Positions 27,886 to 36,006 are shown, counted from the first letter of the stretch. The stretch is DNA of 64,000 nt from Leptospira licerasiae serovar Varillal str. VAR 010 (GCF_000244755.1 NZ_AHOO02000011.1:90001-154000), one strand, 5' to 3'. A program made the numbers and translations. The notes: generated by a model not told the origin, from the sequence alone.

Positions 27886-29607
27886 CTACTCAATAATTTT
27901 TATCGAGACCGGGGTTATGTCGGGCGAAGGCTGCATAATCAGGTATCCTTGCGAATATTCTATGCCTAGAGAACGTACAACCTTCAGTTCCTCCGGAGTT
28001 GAAACGAATTCAGCGATTACTTTCGCTCCGATCCTATGAGCAAGTTCTGTGATTGCGGAAGTTAAGATGAATGCGGTCCGATTTCTTTCCAATGACTGGA
28101 TAAATTTTCCGTCTATCTTGATGAAGTCAGGTTGGATCTCCAACAATCTGGAAAAATTCGAATGCTCCACTCCGAAATCGTCGATAGCAATTTTCGCTCC
28201 CAACTCTTTTAGTCCTGCGATCACTTTCAATCTTTCCGGATTTCCGTGAAAACTTGCGGTTTCTAAAATTTCAAAAGTCACTCTGGATGGATTGATCCCG
28301 TAATGTTCCATTCGAGAAGCTGCCCATTTCGGAAAACTCGGACTTTCTAACTCTGTCTCGGAAAGATTGATCGAGAATGAATAAGGAGAATCCGAAAATT
28401 TTCGAAGCGCTTTCTCGAAAAGAATGGGACTGATCCTTCTCAAAAGCCCTGTGGATTTTGCCAGATACAAAAAGCTCGCAGGAGCGTAAACTTTACCGTC
28501 TTCTACAATCCGAGCAAGGCATTCGAATTTTTCTACCTTACCTGTGTGATTGTCCATGATCCCTTGAAAATAAGGCACTACATTGCCGGAATGGATCGCC
28601 TGGTTCAGTCTTTTTCCCAGATCCATATTGATCTTATATAGATCTTGGTCATCCATCTTCTCAGAGTAGGAATAGATCCCCGACTCGGAATCGAATTCAG
28701 GCTCTTGGCTTGCTTTAACAAGTGCGAGTCTTGCTTTATAATACAGATCTTTTTTTCCGTTAGCTGTAGCGATGGTTGCATTGATCCGGAAAGAAATTCC
28801 GGAAGCCGTAAAATAATCGGAGCGGAGAAGTATCCTAAAGGCTATCAGATGAGGTAAGAACTCCTCTTCCGACACCTTAGAGAGGATTGCCACCTCGTCC
28901 TCATATACATGAAAAATTTCTCCGTAACTTCCCAGAATGGATTTCATCGAATCCAGGAACTTCTTCATTAAATCCTTATATAAGGAAACTCCAAAGTCCC
29001 TTGTGGTCAAGGAAGTGGATTCGATCCTTATCAATGCAAGAAGAGAATCTTCCGTATCTTCGGCTGCGATATCCAATCTTCTTCTTAAGGATTCTAGATT
29101 GGGAAGTCCAGAATCCCGATTATAAAGTAGTGCTTCTTCTAATTTTTTATTCAGTTCAAAAAGGGAAATATCAGATTCATAAGAACGGACCGCTTCTTTT
29201 ACGGTCATGAGTAGATCGTTTGAGTCCCAAGGTTTAGAAAGATACCTGTATAAGTTTGCTTTGTTAAGCGCATTTCCCACCGATTCAGCACTCGCCTGTC
29301 CTGTGAGCATGATCTTTCTGGTATTAGGATTCGTTTCCTGGATGCGAATTAAGAACTCATCTCCTCTGATCCCCGGCATGACCTGATCACTTAATATCAC
29401 AGGTATATGGATCCCTAACTGATTACATTCTTCTACGATCTGGAGGGCAAGCTCGGCGCTATCTGCTGCCTCAATTTGGTAACTTTTTCCGAAAGCGGAT
29501 CTAAGCTGTTCTTTAAGTCCTCTCAGTATGATCAGCTCGTCGTCGACGCATAAAATTACCGATCTTTTAGGCGATTCGTCTGATGATCCATTTTCTTGGG
29601 TTTTCAC
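27886..29607 (-). CDS. REC-degenerate GGDEF-EAL regulator (c-di-GMP phosphodiesterase)
   Basis: A 573-residue protein from a GTG start. REC (about 15-135) has Asp74 in LSDQVMP and LSKPWD. A GGDEF-like domain follows (about 160-310), but the active-site loop reads VYEDEV instead of GGDEF, so cyclase activity is unlikely. The EAL domain (about 325-565) keeps the catalytic set: ECLAR (for ExLxR), NLS, EILET, DDFG, KIDG, AEF and QGY. It is thus predicted to hydrolyse c-di-GMP under control of phosphorylation. Transcribed divergently from the ferredoxin-cyclase-peroxidase gene. Confidence 0.88.
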   Translation of the reverse strand: MKTQENGSSDESPKRSVILCVDDELIILRGLKEQLRSAFGKSYQIEAADSAELALQIVEECNQLGIHIPVILSDQVMPGIRGDEFLIRIQETNPNTRKIMLTGQASAESVGNALNKANLYRYLSKPWDSNDLLMTVKEAVRSYESDISLFELNKKLEEALLYNRDSGLPNLESLRRRLDIAAEDTEDSLLALIRIESTSLTTRDFGVSLYKDLMKKFLDSMKSILGSYGEIFHVYEDEVAILSKVSEEEFLPHLIAFRILLRSDYFTASGISFRINATIATANGKKDLYYKARLALVKASQEPEFDSESGIYSYSEKMDDQDLYKINMDLGKRLNQAIHSGNVVPYFQGIMDNHTGKVEKFECLARIVEDGKVYAPASFLYLAKSTGLLRRISPILFEKALRKFSDSPYSFSINLSETELESPSFPKWAASRMEHYGINPSRVTFEILETASFHGNPERLKVIAGLKELGAKIAIDDFGVEHSNFSRLLEIQPDFIKIDGKFIQSLERNRTAFILTSAITELAHRIGAKVIAEFVSTPEELKVVRSLGIEYSQGYLIMQPSPDITPVSIKIIE

Positions 29608-29657
29608 GATCGGATACTCGGAGAACTTGAAATTAGACGCGGAAAAAAAGAATTTCC

Positions 29658-29687
29658 GGCCCGGGCCAAAGAATATTTTTTATTCTT
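29658..29687. promoter_or_regulatory. Two adjacent palindromes in the divergent promoter region
   Basis: The 90-base region between the divergent start codons contains GGCCCGGGCC (29658-29667, perfect palindrome) and AAGAATA-TTTTT-TATTCTT (29669-29687, perfect 7-bp arms). The second ends 10 bases before the ATG at 29698. The positions suit an operator or a translation-controlling hairpin. The AT-rich arm pattern is of the general PerR/Fur type but does not match their consensus spacing. Confidence 0.45.
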
Positions 29688-29697
29688 AACGAGCATC

Positions 29698-31326
29698 ATG
29701 ATAAAGATTATTTTCGAAAACGATAAGGAAGTATTCCTCGAACCTTCCGAATTAAACAAGTCATTATTACAAATTTCCTTAGACGCAGGGATCCCTCATA
29801 TACACGCATGTGGAGGTAACGCGCGTTGCTCTACTTGCAGGGTATTGATCCAAGATGGGGACGAACATCTTCTTCCCCGCAACGAAAAAGAAACGACGTT
29901 AGCTCAAAAGAAAGGTTTTCCGGATAACGTAAGACTCGCATGCCAAACTAAAACAGAGGGTGACGTAGTACTCCGAAGGTTGGTCATAGACGAAGCGGAC
30001 AAGGCGCTTGCTTCTACCTTTTCGGATCTTATCTCAGGAATCGAAAAACCAGTTGCGATCTTATTCAGCGATATTAGAGGTTTCACCGGTTTTTCGGAAA
30101 GTCATTTGCCTTATGATGTAGTTCATATTCTAAACCGTTACTTTTATAGAATGGGAGATAAGGTCCTAAAATACGGAGGGATCATCGATAAATATATAGG
30201 AGACGGACTCATGGCTATCTTCGGTTTAGAAGATCCGGATCCGGTCCGAGTAAATCTAAATGCGATCCGTTCCGCGCTGGAGATGAGATCCGAATTAGAA
30301 AATCTGAATATTTATCTCCAAAATCATTTGGGTTCCGAATTCGAGATCGGGATCGGGATCAATTACGGAACTGCAATCTTAGGAAAATTAGGTCATCCTT
30401 TAAGCATGTCATTCACTGCGATAGGCGACACAGTCAACTCCGCAAGTAGGATCGAAACTACCACAAAAAAGGCAGGAGCAAAGATCTTAATTTCCGAAAA
30501 GGTTTATGAATCCGTAAAGGATAGGATCCGAAAAGGAAGAAGTTTCGAAACAAAACTGAAAGGTAAAACCGGAAATTATAGGGTCCACGAAGTATTAGGG
30601 ACCAAAAACAATTGTGAAGGAAGTGTTTGGCAGGAAACGGGATATCGATTATGGGACATCATCGATCCTACGGAAGCGGGGGCTTGGCTTCGTATGGTAT
30701 TTCATGCTTCCTCTATCTTTTCTGCAGATGGAGAATGGTTGGGCCTTGAAGGTTCTATCCGCTTCCCGACCATCCTAAATGACGAGAACAATCGTGGAGT
30801 CACCAAACAAATAGAATCGATTATACATTTGAAAGAAGAATTGGAAAAAGAAGGAAGAGTCGGAATTCCTTCTCTCGCAGATATGATCGCCCTTTCAGGA
30901 GCCATCGCTCTCCAAAAAGCGGGAGGACCTCAGGTCCATATTCTGCCCGGAAGAAAGGATTCCAATTATCCAAGCGGAAGAATGTTAATGCCTGTGGATA
31001 GTCCGGATGTAAAAGATTCTCTGGATTATTTTTCTATGATGGGATTTTCCGCAAGAGATACGGTTTTGCTATTGGGAGTTCACACATTGGGTTGGCATTC
31101 CAAGGGTTCTTTTACCGAGACTCCAAATATATTCAATAATCATTATTTTAGGGACCTACTCTTGGATGGCGGCGTTAGAATGCTCGCTACCGACAGGGCG
31201 CTATTAGGCTCCGAAGAGACTAAAAGAATGGTGATGGAATACGCACTTAACGAGTCCTTATTTTTCAAAGACTTCCAGAGTCTTTACCAAAGATTAGTAG
31301 AACAAAAACGATTGGAAGAATCCTGA
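29698..31326 (+). CDS. Ferredoxin-nucleotide cyclase-haem peroxidase fusion
   Basis: A 542-residue protein with three domains. (1) Residues 1-95: plant-type [2Fe-2S] ferredoxin, cluster ligands Cys38, Cys44, Cys47 and Cys82 (C-x5-C-x2-C...C). (2) About 115-300: class III adenylate/guanylate cyclase with metal Asp125 (FSDIRGFT) and Asp169 (YIGDG), Lys165, and AIGDTVNSASRIE holding Asp244, Asn247 and Arg251. (3) About 318-535: class I-type plant peroxidase with distal Arg332 and His336 (LRMVFH), GSIRF, ADMIALSGAIALQKAGGP, proximal His462 (GVHTLG) and Asp499 (LATDRALL). The tryptophans expected at distal and proximal sites are Phe335 and Phe472. ATG 29698 is chosen as the ferredoxin start; the upstream frame looks non-coding. 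Predicted output is cAMP or cGMP controlled by redox or peroxide. Co-directional with hisC, 22 bases apart. Confidence 0.88.
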   Translation: MIKIIFENDKEVFLEPSELNKSLLQISLDAGIPHIHACGGNARCSTCRVLIQDGDEHLLPRNEKETTLAQKKGFPDNVRLACQTKTEGDVVLRRLVIDEADKALASTFSDLISGIEKPVAILFSDIRGFTGFSESHLPYDVVHILNRYFYRMGDKVLKYGGIIDKYIGDGLMAIFGLEDPDPVRVNLNAIRSALEMRSELENLNIYLQNHLGSEFEIGIGINYGTAILGKLGHPLSMSFTAIGDTVNSASRIETTTKKAGAKILISEKVYESVKDRIRKGRSFETKLKGKTGNYRVHEVLGTKNNCEGSVWQETGYRLWDIIDPTEAGAWLRMVFHASSIFSADGEWLGLEGSIRFPTILNDENNRGVTKQIESIIHLKEELEKEGRVGIPSLADMIALSGAIALQKAGGPQVHILPGRKDSNYPSGRMLMPVDSPDVKDSLDYFSMMGFSARDTVLLLGVHTLGWHSKGSFTETPNIFNNHYFRDLLLDGGVRMLATDRALLGSEETKRMVMEYALNESLFFKDFQSLYQRLVEQKRLEES

Positions 31327-31348
31327 CTCCGTTTTTTTCTGGAATTAG

Positions 31349-32446
31349 ATGAGATTCCAACCCGCTTTAGACAAAATCCCGGCTTATGAGGCCGGCAAAC
31401 CGATAGAATTAGTCGTACGTGAATACGGAATTTCTCCCGAAAAAGTCCTCAAGCTTGCCTCTAATGAGAATCCTTACGGAGTATCTCCCAAGGTTTCCGA
31501 AGTCATCAAAGAAGCGGTATATAAGATGCCTTTGTATCCGGACGATTCCTATAAGGCTTTAAAGGATGCACTTGCAAAAGCTCACGGGGTAGATGAGAAA
31601 AACGTAATACAAGGGAATGGAAGCGACCAGATATTCGATTTTGCGACCAGATCGGTTTTAAGTCCCGGAGATAAGGTCCTACAAAACGGAAAAACATTCT
31701 CAATGTATTCTATTTATGCGGGGCAATGCGGTGCGGAGACGATTCAAACCGACTCGGAACTTCATGATCTAGACCAGTTTTTGGACCTATATAAAAAACA
31801 TTCTCCGAAGATCATATTCATCTGTACTCCTTGTAATCCGATCGGAGATGCCTTGGATCAGTCTGATCTATACACTTTTCTCCAAAAAATCTCCTCCGAT
31901 ACGATGGTCGTATTGGACGCGGCTTATATGGAATTCGGAAAAACCAGAGATCCTAAAAAGGAAGTCCAAGCGGCAGATGTAATTTCAAAATTTCCTAATG
32001 TTTTGTATACTAATACGTTCTCTAAAATTTACGGATTAGGCGGAATGAGGATCGGATACGGTATCGCTTCGGAGGAAATGATCCGTGCATTCTATAAGTT
32101 GAGACCTCCGTTCAATGTTTCGCAACTTTCTCAGTTGGCGGCGACAGCGGCATTGAGCGATAGAGAGTTTGTGGAAAATTATCTGAGATCAAACTTAAAA
32201 GAAATGATCCGATACGAAGAGTTCGCAAAGAAGAAGGAACTCTTTTACTTCGAATCCTATGCTAACTTTATCACGATCAAATTAGACAAAGCGAAATTGG
32301 ATTCCTCCCAAACCTTCGAAACATTGCTGAAGGAAGGGATCATTTTAAGAAATCTGAAAAGTTACGGATTGAATGCCTTGAGAATAACGGTAGGAAGGCC
32401 GGAACAGAACGACAGAGTATTAGAAAGGCTTTCGGAACTTCTATAG
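31349..32446 (+). CDS. hisC: Histidinol-phosphate aminotransferase
   Basis: A 365-residue fold-type I PLP aminotransferase of the HisC group: KLASNENPYGVSPKV near residue 31, the TPCNPIGD motif, DAAYMEFG, and the PLP lysine in TNTFSKIYGLGGMRIGYG at about residue 221. It converts imidazole-acetol phosphate and glutamate to histidinol phosphate in histidine synthesis. Aromatic amino-acid activity is also possible for this family. It is placed right behind the ferredoxin-cyclase-peroxidase gene, not with other his genes. Confidence 0.88.
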   Translation: MRFQPALDKIPAYEAGKPIELVVREYGISPEKVLKLASNENPYGVSPKVSEVIKEAVYKMPLYPDDSYKALKDALAKAHGVDEKNVIQGNGSDQIFDFATRSVLSPGDKVLQNGKTFSMYSIYAGQCGAETIQTDSELHDLDQFLDLYKKHSPKIIFICTPCNPIGDALDQSDLYTFLQKISSDTMVVLDAAYMEFGKTRDPKKEVQAADVISKFPNVLYTNTFSKIYGLGGMRIGYGIASEEMIRAFYKLRPPFNVSQLSQLAATAALSDREFVENYLRSNLKEMIRYEEFAKKKELFYFESYANFITIKLDKAKLDSSQTFETLLKEGIILRNLKSYGLNALRITVGRPEQNDRVLERLSELL

Positions 32447-32524
32447 TCGCTTTGCTCGTGAAGCCCTCGGATTGGTTTTAATTGATAGACTATGTTTTCG
32501 TGCGGATTATAAGAAGCTCCGATA

Positions 32525-32695
32525 CTATTTTTCGTACAGGTCTGGCCTAAGTCGGACCACTTTTTCGTTTCTGCTTTCTGCCTTTTGAGAAGAGAAATTC
32601 ACAGCTTCCGAACGCGCTAGTTCCTTTCTAACTTGGATCGGTCCTGCGGATTGATACTGGCTTTTTTCGTTTTTCTCTCTTTCGGATTGAAACAT
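32525..32695 (-). CDS. Small basic/acidic protein, 56 codons
   Basis: An open frame of 56 codons starts at ATG 32695 and has a perfect Shine-Dalgarno AGGAGG at 32707-32702, six bases before the start, the best in the window. The product begins MFQSERE and ends RLRPDLYEK; it is highly charged (Glu, Lys, Arg, Ser, Gln), with no hydrophobic core, and probably disordered. Nothing overlaps it on the other strand. Function unknown. The region between it and hisC (about 80 bases) holds nothing I recognise. Confidence 0.6.
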   Translation of the reverse strand: MFQSEREKNEKSQYQSAGPIQVRKELARSEAVNFSSQKAESRNEKVVRLRPDLYEK

Positions 32696-32936
32696 TCAAA
32701 ACCTCCTTTTTAGTCTTGGAAGGGTAAGACCCGCTGTTTCCATATTTAGTTTCGTCTCGAAACTGCGAATTCCTTACCGTATTATGTCAAAATTTTATAG
32801 TTCTTAATCAGCTTACTCCTTATCTACAACAACCGGATGTCTAGAATATTACAGAAAGATATTTCTTTTAAAGCGGAGGTAGGAACTCCTTTTCGAAAAT
32901 CCATATCCAAACTTTCGAAAAGGAAGTTAGATCAGA

Positions 32937-33383
32937 TTAAGCTGCAACAGAAGATCCAGATTTTTCGGATAATACTCCTACTCCGGATAAAGTATCCTTC
33001 ACAGGGCAGATCCTTTCTATATGAGCAAGTAGTGAATCCACATTTTCTTTAGGAGAATCCGTTTGGATATCCACCCTATAACGGATCTGAGAAAATCCAG
33101 GGCGCACGGGGGCCAACTCTTGGAATCCGTCCAGATCCAGGTCTCCTTCCACGAATACGTGGAAATCCTTCAATTCTACCTTATGAGCCGGAGCATAAAG
33201 AGAAACCAAGACTCCGACACAACTTGCAAGTCCACCTAACACGAGTTCAACTGGATTCGGTCCTTGGTCCGTCCCGCCTAAAATTTCAGGTTCGTCCACC
33301 ACCCATTTATGATTCCTGGATTGTAGGTTTAATTTTAAACCTCCCGCCCAAGAAGCCTTACTTTCAAATACAGTATTCGCCAT
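32937..33383 (-). CDS. OsmC-family thiol peroxidase-like protein
   Basis: A 148-residue OsmC/Ohr-fold protein. The two family cysteines are in GGLASCVGVLVSLYA (about residue 55) and in ICPVKDTLSG (about residue 125). These proteins reduce organic hydroperoxides or have related thiol roles, working as cytoplasmic homodimers. This one resembles the YhfA/general OsmC branch more than Ohr. Single gene; a 127-base gap follows upstream. Confidence 0.85.
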   Translation of the reverse strand: MANTVFESKASWAGGLKLNLQSRNHKWVVDEPEILGGTDQGPNPVELVLGGLASCVGVLVSLYAPAHKVELKDFHVFVEGDLDLDGFQELAPVRPGFSQIRYRVDIQTDSPKENVDSLLAHIERICPVKDTLSGVGVLSEKSGSSVAA

Positions 33384-33510
33384 TTCTTCCTCCCGAAGTT
33401 GGAATCATTCGGGACTTTAGAATATAGACGGAAAGAATTTAATATGCTATTACAGAAATTTAAGACGCTTTATTGAACAAAAGAATAGACTCTTGCCCAA
33501 TCACTTAGTC

Positions 33511-34020
33511 TTACATTTTTTCGCCGGGTAATTTAATAGCCTGTTTGATCCAAGAAGAAAGTTGGGTCTCGTCAATTTGGTCCTTCTCTTTGATGTCCAG
33601 ATAACGAACTTCCTTTTGTTTGGATTCACCGGGTGGAAGCGGTTGCAGATAACTTCCTTTAAAGAATGCAACCTTAACATATTTATTAAATACATGAATT
33701 CCTAAAAACCAGCCATCTCCTTTGATTCCATATAAAGGAGAGTTCCATTTTACTGCCTTATATACGTAAGGAACCGTGCGAGTTATAATTTCGTCCAGTT
33801 TACGGCCAATATCCTTTTTCCAACCCGGCAAGGCGGAGATATATTCCTGGACAGGGCCGTCTCCATCACCTTTTGCGATTTGGGGATTTCCACCGGAAAG
33901 TAAGACAGGTTGCTTCTTCTTAATTACAGTCTTCTTTGCAGTTGCCTTGTTTGGTTTAGCTGATTTTTTAGCAGAAGGTTTTGTGGATTTTTTCTTTGCT
34001 GCAGTCTTTTTCTTAATCAT
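33511..34020 (-). CDS. DUF1801 protein with lysine-rich N-terminal tail
   Basis: A 169-residue protein. Residues 1-38 are almost only Lys, Ala, Thr, Ser and Pro (histone-tail like), followed by a DUF1801 (YdhG-like) domain with VQEYISALPGW, AVKWNSPLYGI and LGIHVFNKYVKVAFF. The domain has a frataxin-like or MmcQ-like fold of unknown role. The basic tail could bind nucleic acid. Last gene of the ArsR operon; its start overlaps the YdeI-like gene by 8 bases. Confidence 0.75.
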   Translation of the reverse strand: MIKKKTAAKKKSTKPSAKKSAKPNKATAKKTVIKKKQPVLLSGGNPQIAKGDGDGPVQEYISALPGWKKDIGRKLDEIITRTVPYVYKAVKWNSPLYGIKGDGWFLGIHVFNKYVKVAFFKGSYLQPLPPGESKQKEVRYLDIKEKDQIDETQLSSWIKQAIKLPGEKM

Positions 34021-34591
34021 CTAATCCCTTGCCTTTCAGAATATGAGGGATGTATTTTTGTATCCTCGCCTCTCTGGTCTTAGATTGTTTTGCGGAAGAA
34101 AAATGAAGAAGGTAACCTCTTTGCCTACCCGGAGTCAAAGAATCAAAAGCCGATTTTAAGTCCGGAGATTCCTCTAGTTTGTTTAGGAATTCTTCCGGCA
34201 TATCAAATTCTTTGGTCTTTTTGAAATTTACTTTCTGACCCGACTTTTCCACATCGATCGCATTTTTGATATAAGCTTTTAAAGAAGTTTTGAGTTTATC
34301 TATTTCCTTTAGATTTGTAAATCGTATCTGGCGAGCGGACTGGACATTCTTAGTCTGTTGGATAAGTATTCCTTTAGGATCTTTTAACAAAGCACCCTTA
34401 AAAAACAAGAACGCACAATATTCCTTAAATCCATGTATCAAAACTATATTATTGTTTTGGGATGTATAACAAGGTTGACCCCATTTTAATTCTTCGGTAA
34501 GCCCGGAAGCTAAGGCAATTTTACGTAATGCCTCATATTCTTCCTTCCATTGTTTTGCCTTATTAAAAAAGAAATCAACCTTAGGATTCAT
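34013..34591 (-). CDS. YdeI-like protein (DUF1801 plus OmdA-type tail)
   Basis: A 192-residue protein. The N-terminal DUF1801 domain (LKWGQPCYTSQNNNIVLIHGF, FLFFKGALL) is followed by a linker and the YdeI C-terminal helical domain (DMPEEFLNKLEESPDLKSAF, LTPGRQRGYLLHFSSAKQSK). Homologues in Bacillus and other bacteria are called YdeI/OmpD-associated; the activity is unknown. Part of the ArsR operon. Confidence 0.8.
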   Translation of the reverse strand: MNPKVDFFFNKAKQWKEEYEALRKIALASGLTEELKWGQPCYTSQNNNIVLIHGFKEYCAFLFFKGALLKDPKGILIQQTKNVQSARQIRFTNLKEIDKLKTSLKAYIKNAIDVEKSGQKVNFKKTKEFDMPEEFLNKLEESPDLKSAFDSLTPGRQRGYLLHFSSAKQSKTREARIQKYIPHILKGKGLDD

Positions 34592-34596
34592 TTTGA

Positions 34597-34971
34597 TTAC
34601 CCTTGTAATTTTCTGTCAGCCGGTCGGAAATGCCAGGAGACTACCGTAAGTACGAGCAATAATACCGGGCCAAAATATTCTTTTGCTCCATCTCCTGCCG
34701 CAAAATGAGAGAACACTGCTCCAGACATTGTAAAGAAAAATCCGGCATAAGCCCATTCCTTTACTAAAGGATATTTGGGAACAAGCACCGCAATCACACC
34801 TAACAATTTCCAGACGCCTAATATGATGAGCAAATAGGCAGGATAGCCAAGATGTGCAAACATATCAACTTCTTCTTTCATTTGGATCACCTGTACGATC
34901 CCAGTCGATACCATTCCTAGGGAAAGCCAAGCGGTAGCGATCCAATATATTACTTTGTTTCTCATGTCCAA
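34597..34971 (-). CDS. DoxX-family membrane protein
   Basis: A 124-residue protein with four transmembrane helices. The WKLLGVIAVLVPKYPLVKEWAYAGFFF region is the DoxX-like signature of the small SRPBCC-linked members. These proteins have no settled biochemical role. In the operon it follows the SRPBCC gene by 4 bases. Confidence 0.8.
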   Translation of the reverse strand: MDMRNKVIYWIATAWLSLGMVSTGIVQVIQMKEEVDMFAHLGYPAYLLIILGVWKLLGVIAVLVPKYPLVKEWAYAGFFFTMSGAVFSHFAAGDGAKEYFGPVLLLVLTVVSWHFRPADRKLQG

Positions 34972-34975
34972 TATC

Positions 34976-35440
34976 CTATTTTAATTTATTTGCAACTTCT
35001 TGTAATCTGTTATGAGCCATATTGATACCTTGTGCAAAAGGCAGTTTTAATAATTGGTCTCTGAATGAAACGGACTTAAATATTATTTGCATAGTAAGTT
35101 TACTTTTCTCTTCTCCCAACGACTCGAATTCCAAAAATTCAAGCTGAGGCGGGAACGGAGAATTTTCCATTTCAAAAGTGCGGACGATCTTTTGTTCCGC
35201 AATGATTTCATGGATAACTCCGTTGAATCCATGCTTGTTACCATGAGGATCAGTGGTCTCAAATTGCCAACTCCCGTGCTTTTTTCCTTCTAATTTAAGG
35301 ACTTTTGTCCCCATCCATTCTTCTACTATCTCAGGTTCTATATGCGCCTTAAAAAGTAGATCGACCGGAAGATCGAATTCCCTTGTGATCAGCAATTCTT
35401 GCCTTCCATCTTCTGCATCAATTTTGGTTTTTCTTTCCAT
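34976..35440 (-). CDS. SRPBCC (AHSA1-type) protein
   Basis: A 154-residue START-like domain protein. It begins with a short charged lead, then LLITREFDLPVDLLFKAHIEPEIVEEWMG, the AHSA1 signature, and ends with the long C-terminal helix (GINMAHNRLQEVANKL). It offers a hydrophobic cavity for a small ligand. It lies directly downstream of the ArsR regulator (3-base gap), the standard arrangement for this cassette. Confidence 0.85.
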   Translation of the reverse strand: MERKTKIDAEDGRQELLITREFDLPVDLLFKAHIEPEIVEEWMGTKVLKLEGKKHGSWQFETTDPHGNKHGFNGVIHEIIAEQKIVRTFEMENSPFPPQLEFLEFESLGEEKSKLTMQIIFKSVSFRDQLLKLPFAQGINMAHNRLQEVANKLK

Positions 35441-35443
35441 ATT

Positions 35444-35767
35444 CTATTTTCTTGATTTATATTTTTTCATTACAGATTCGAGTTTATTAAATCGATCGTC
35501 CCACATATTACGGAACGGTTCTATAAAGTCGGCAATTTCCTTCATTTTATTCGCATCCAATCGGTAATAAATTTCCCTACCGTTTTGCTCCTGTTTTAGC
35601 AATTCGCACTCGGTGAGTATTTGTAGATGTCTGGATACGGTTGGTCTGGCCGTGTCAAAATTTGAAGCAATTGCCCCCGCGGTCATCGCCTGAGAAGCCA
35701 CTAACAGGAGTATTGCCCTTCTTGTAGGGTCTGCTATGGCTTGGAAAACATCTCTTCTTAAATTCAT
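35444..35767 (-). CDS. ArsR-family winged-helix repressor
   Basis: A 107-residue regulator: [20 protein letters not shown], recognition helix [20 protein letters not shown], and wing [14 protein letters not shown]. It lacks the metal-binding Cys pair of arsenic sensors, as usual for the SRPBCC-linked branch. First gene of the five-gene operon running down to 33511. Two matching palindromes immediately upstream (35771-35812) are likely its own operators. Confidence 0.88.
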   Translation of the reverse strand: MNLRRDVFQAIADPTRRAILLLVASQAMTAGAIASNFDTARPTVSRHLQILTECELLKQEQNGREIYYRLDANKMKEIADFIEPFRNMWDDRFNKLESVMKKYKSRK

Positions 35768-35770
35768 TAT

Positions 35771-35812
35771 GTAGCCACTTAACTACAAAATTAAATGTAG
35801 CCATTCGACTAC
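35771..35812. promoter_or_regulatory. Two tandem operators in front of arsR-type gene
   Basis: GTAG-N8-CTAC occurs twice: 35771-35786 (GTAGCCACTTAACTAC) and 35797-35812 (GTAGCCATTCGACTAC). Centre-to-centre spacing is 26 bp, close to 2.5 helical turns. They begin 3 bases upstream of the start codon and overlap a possible minus-strand promoter (TTGCGT at about 35818-35813, 17 bases, TAATTT at about 35795-35790). They probably serve autorepression. Confidence 0.6.
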
Positions 35813-35858
35813 GCAACAAATTTTTGGATTTTCTACAAAGGAATAAAAGGGATTGCGA

Positions 35859-36006
35859 TGTTGGAACTCCTACACGGATTTTAAGAAGCGATTTGGTTGA
35901 CGAAGGTAGGATTTTGTGATACGTAAAACGCTCGCTCCCACGGGCCACTCCCCCCAATCCCAATGCAGGGTGGGGGCGCTCTTCACTTTATGTTGGAATT
36001 CCTACA
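35859..36006. mobile_element. MITE-like element, copy 1
   Basis: A 148-bp segment bounded by the palindromes TGTTGGAACTCCTACA (35859-35874) and TGTTGGAATTCCTACA (35991-36006). The centre includes CCCACGGGCCACTCCCCCC and CAGGGTGGGGGCG. The element at 49522-49668 has the same order, same core and nearly the same length. No coding capacity. It lies between rarA and the ArsR operon control region. Confidence 0.55.

Noticed and set aside
32837..33052. 71-codon plus-strand frame over the osmC 3' end
   Set aside because: It overlaps osmC by more than 100 bases in antisense and has no Shine-Dalgarno; part of it resembles a decayed palindrome repeat.
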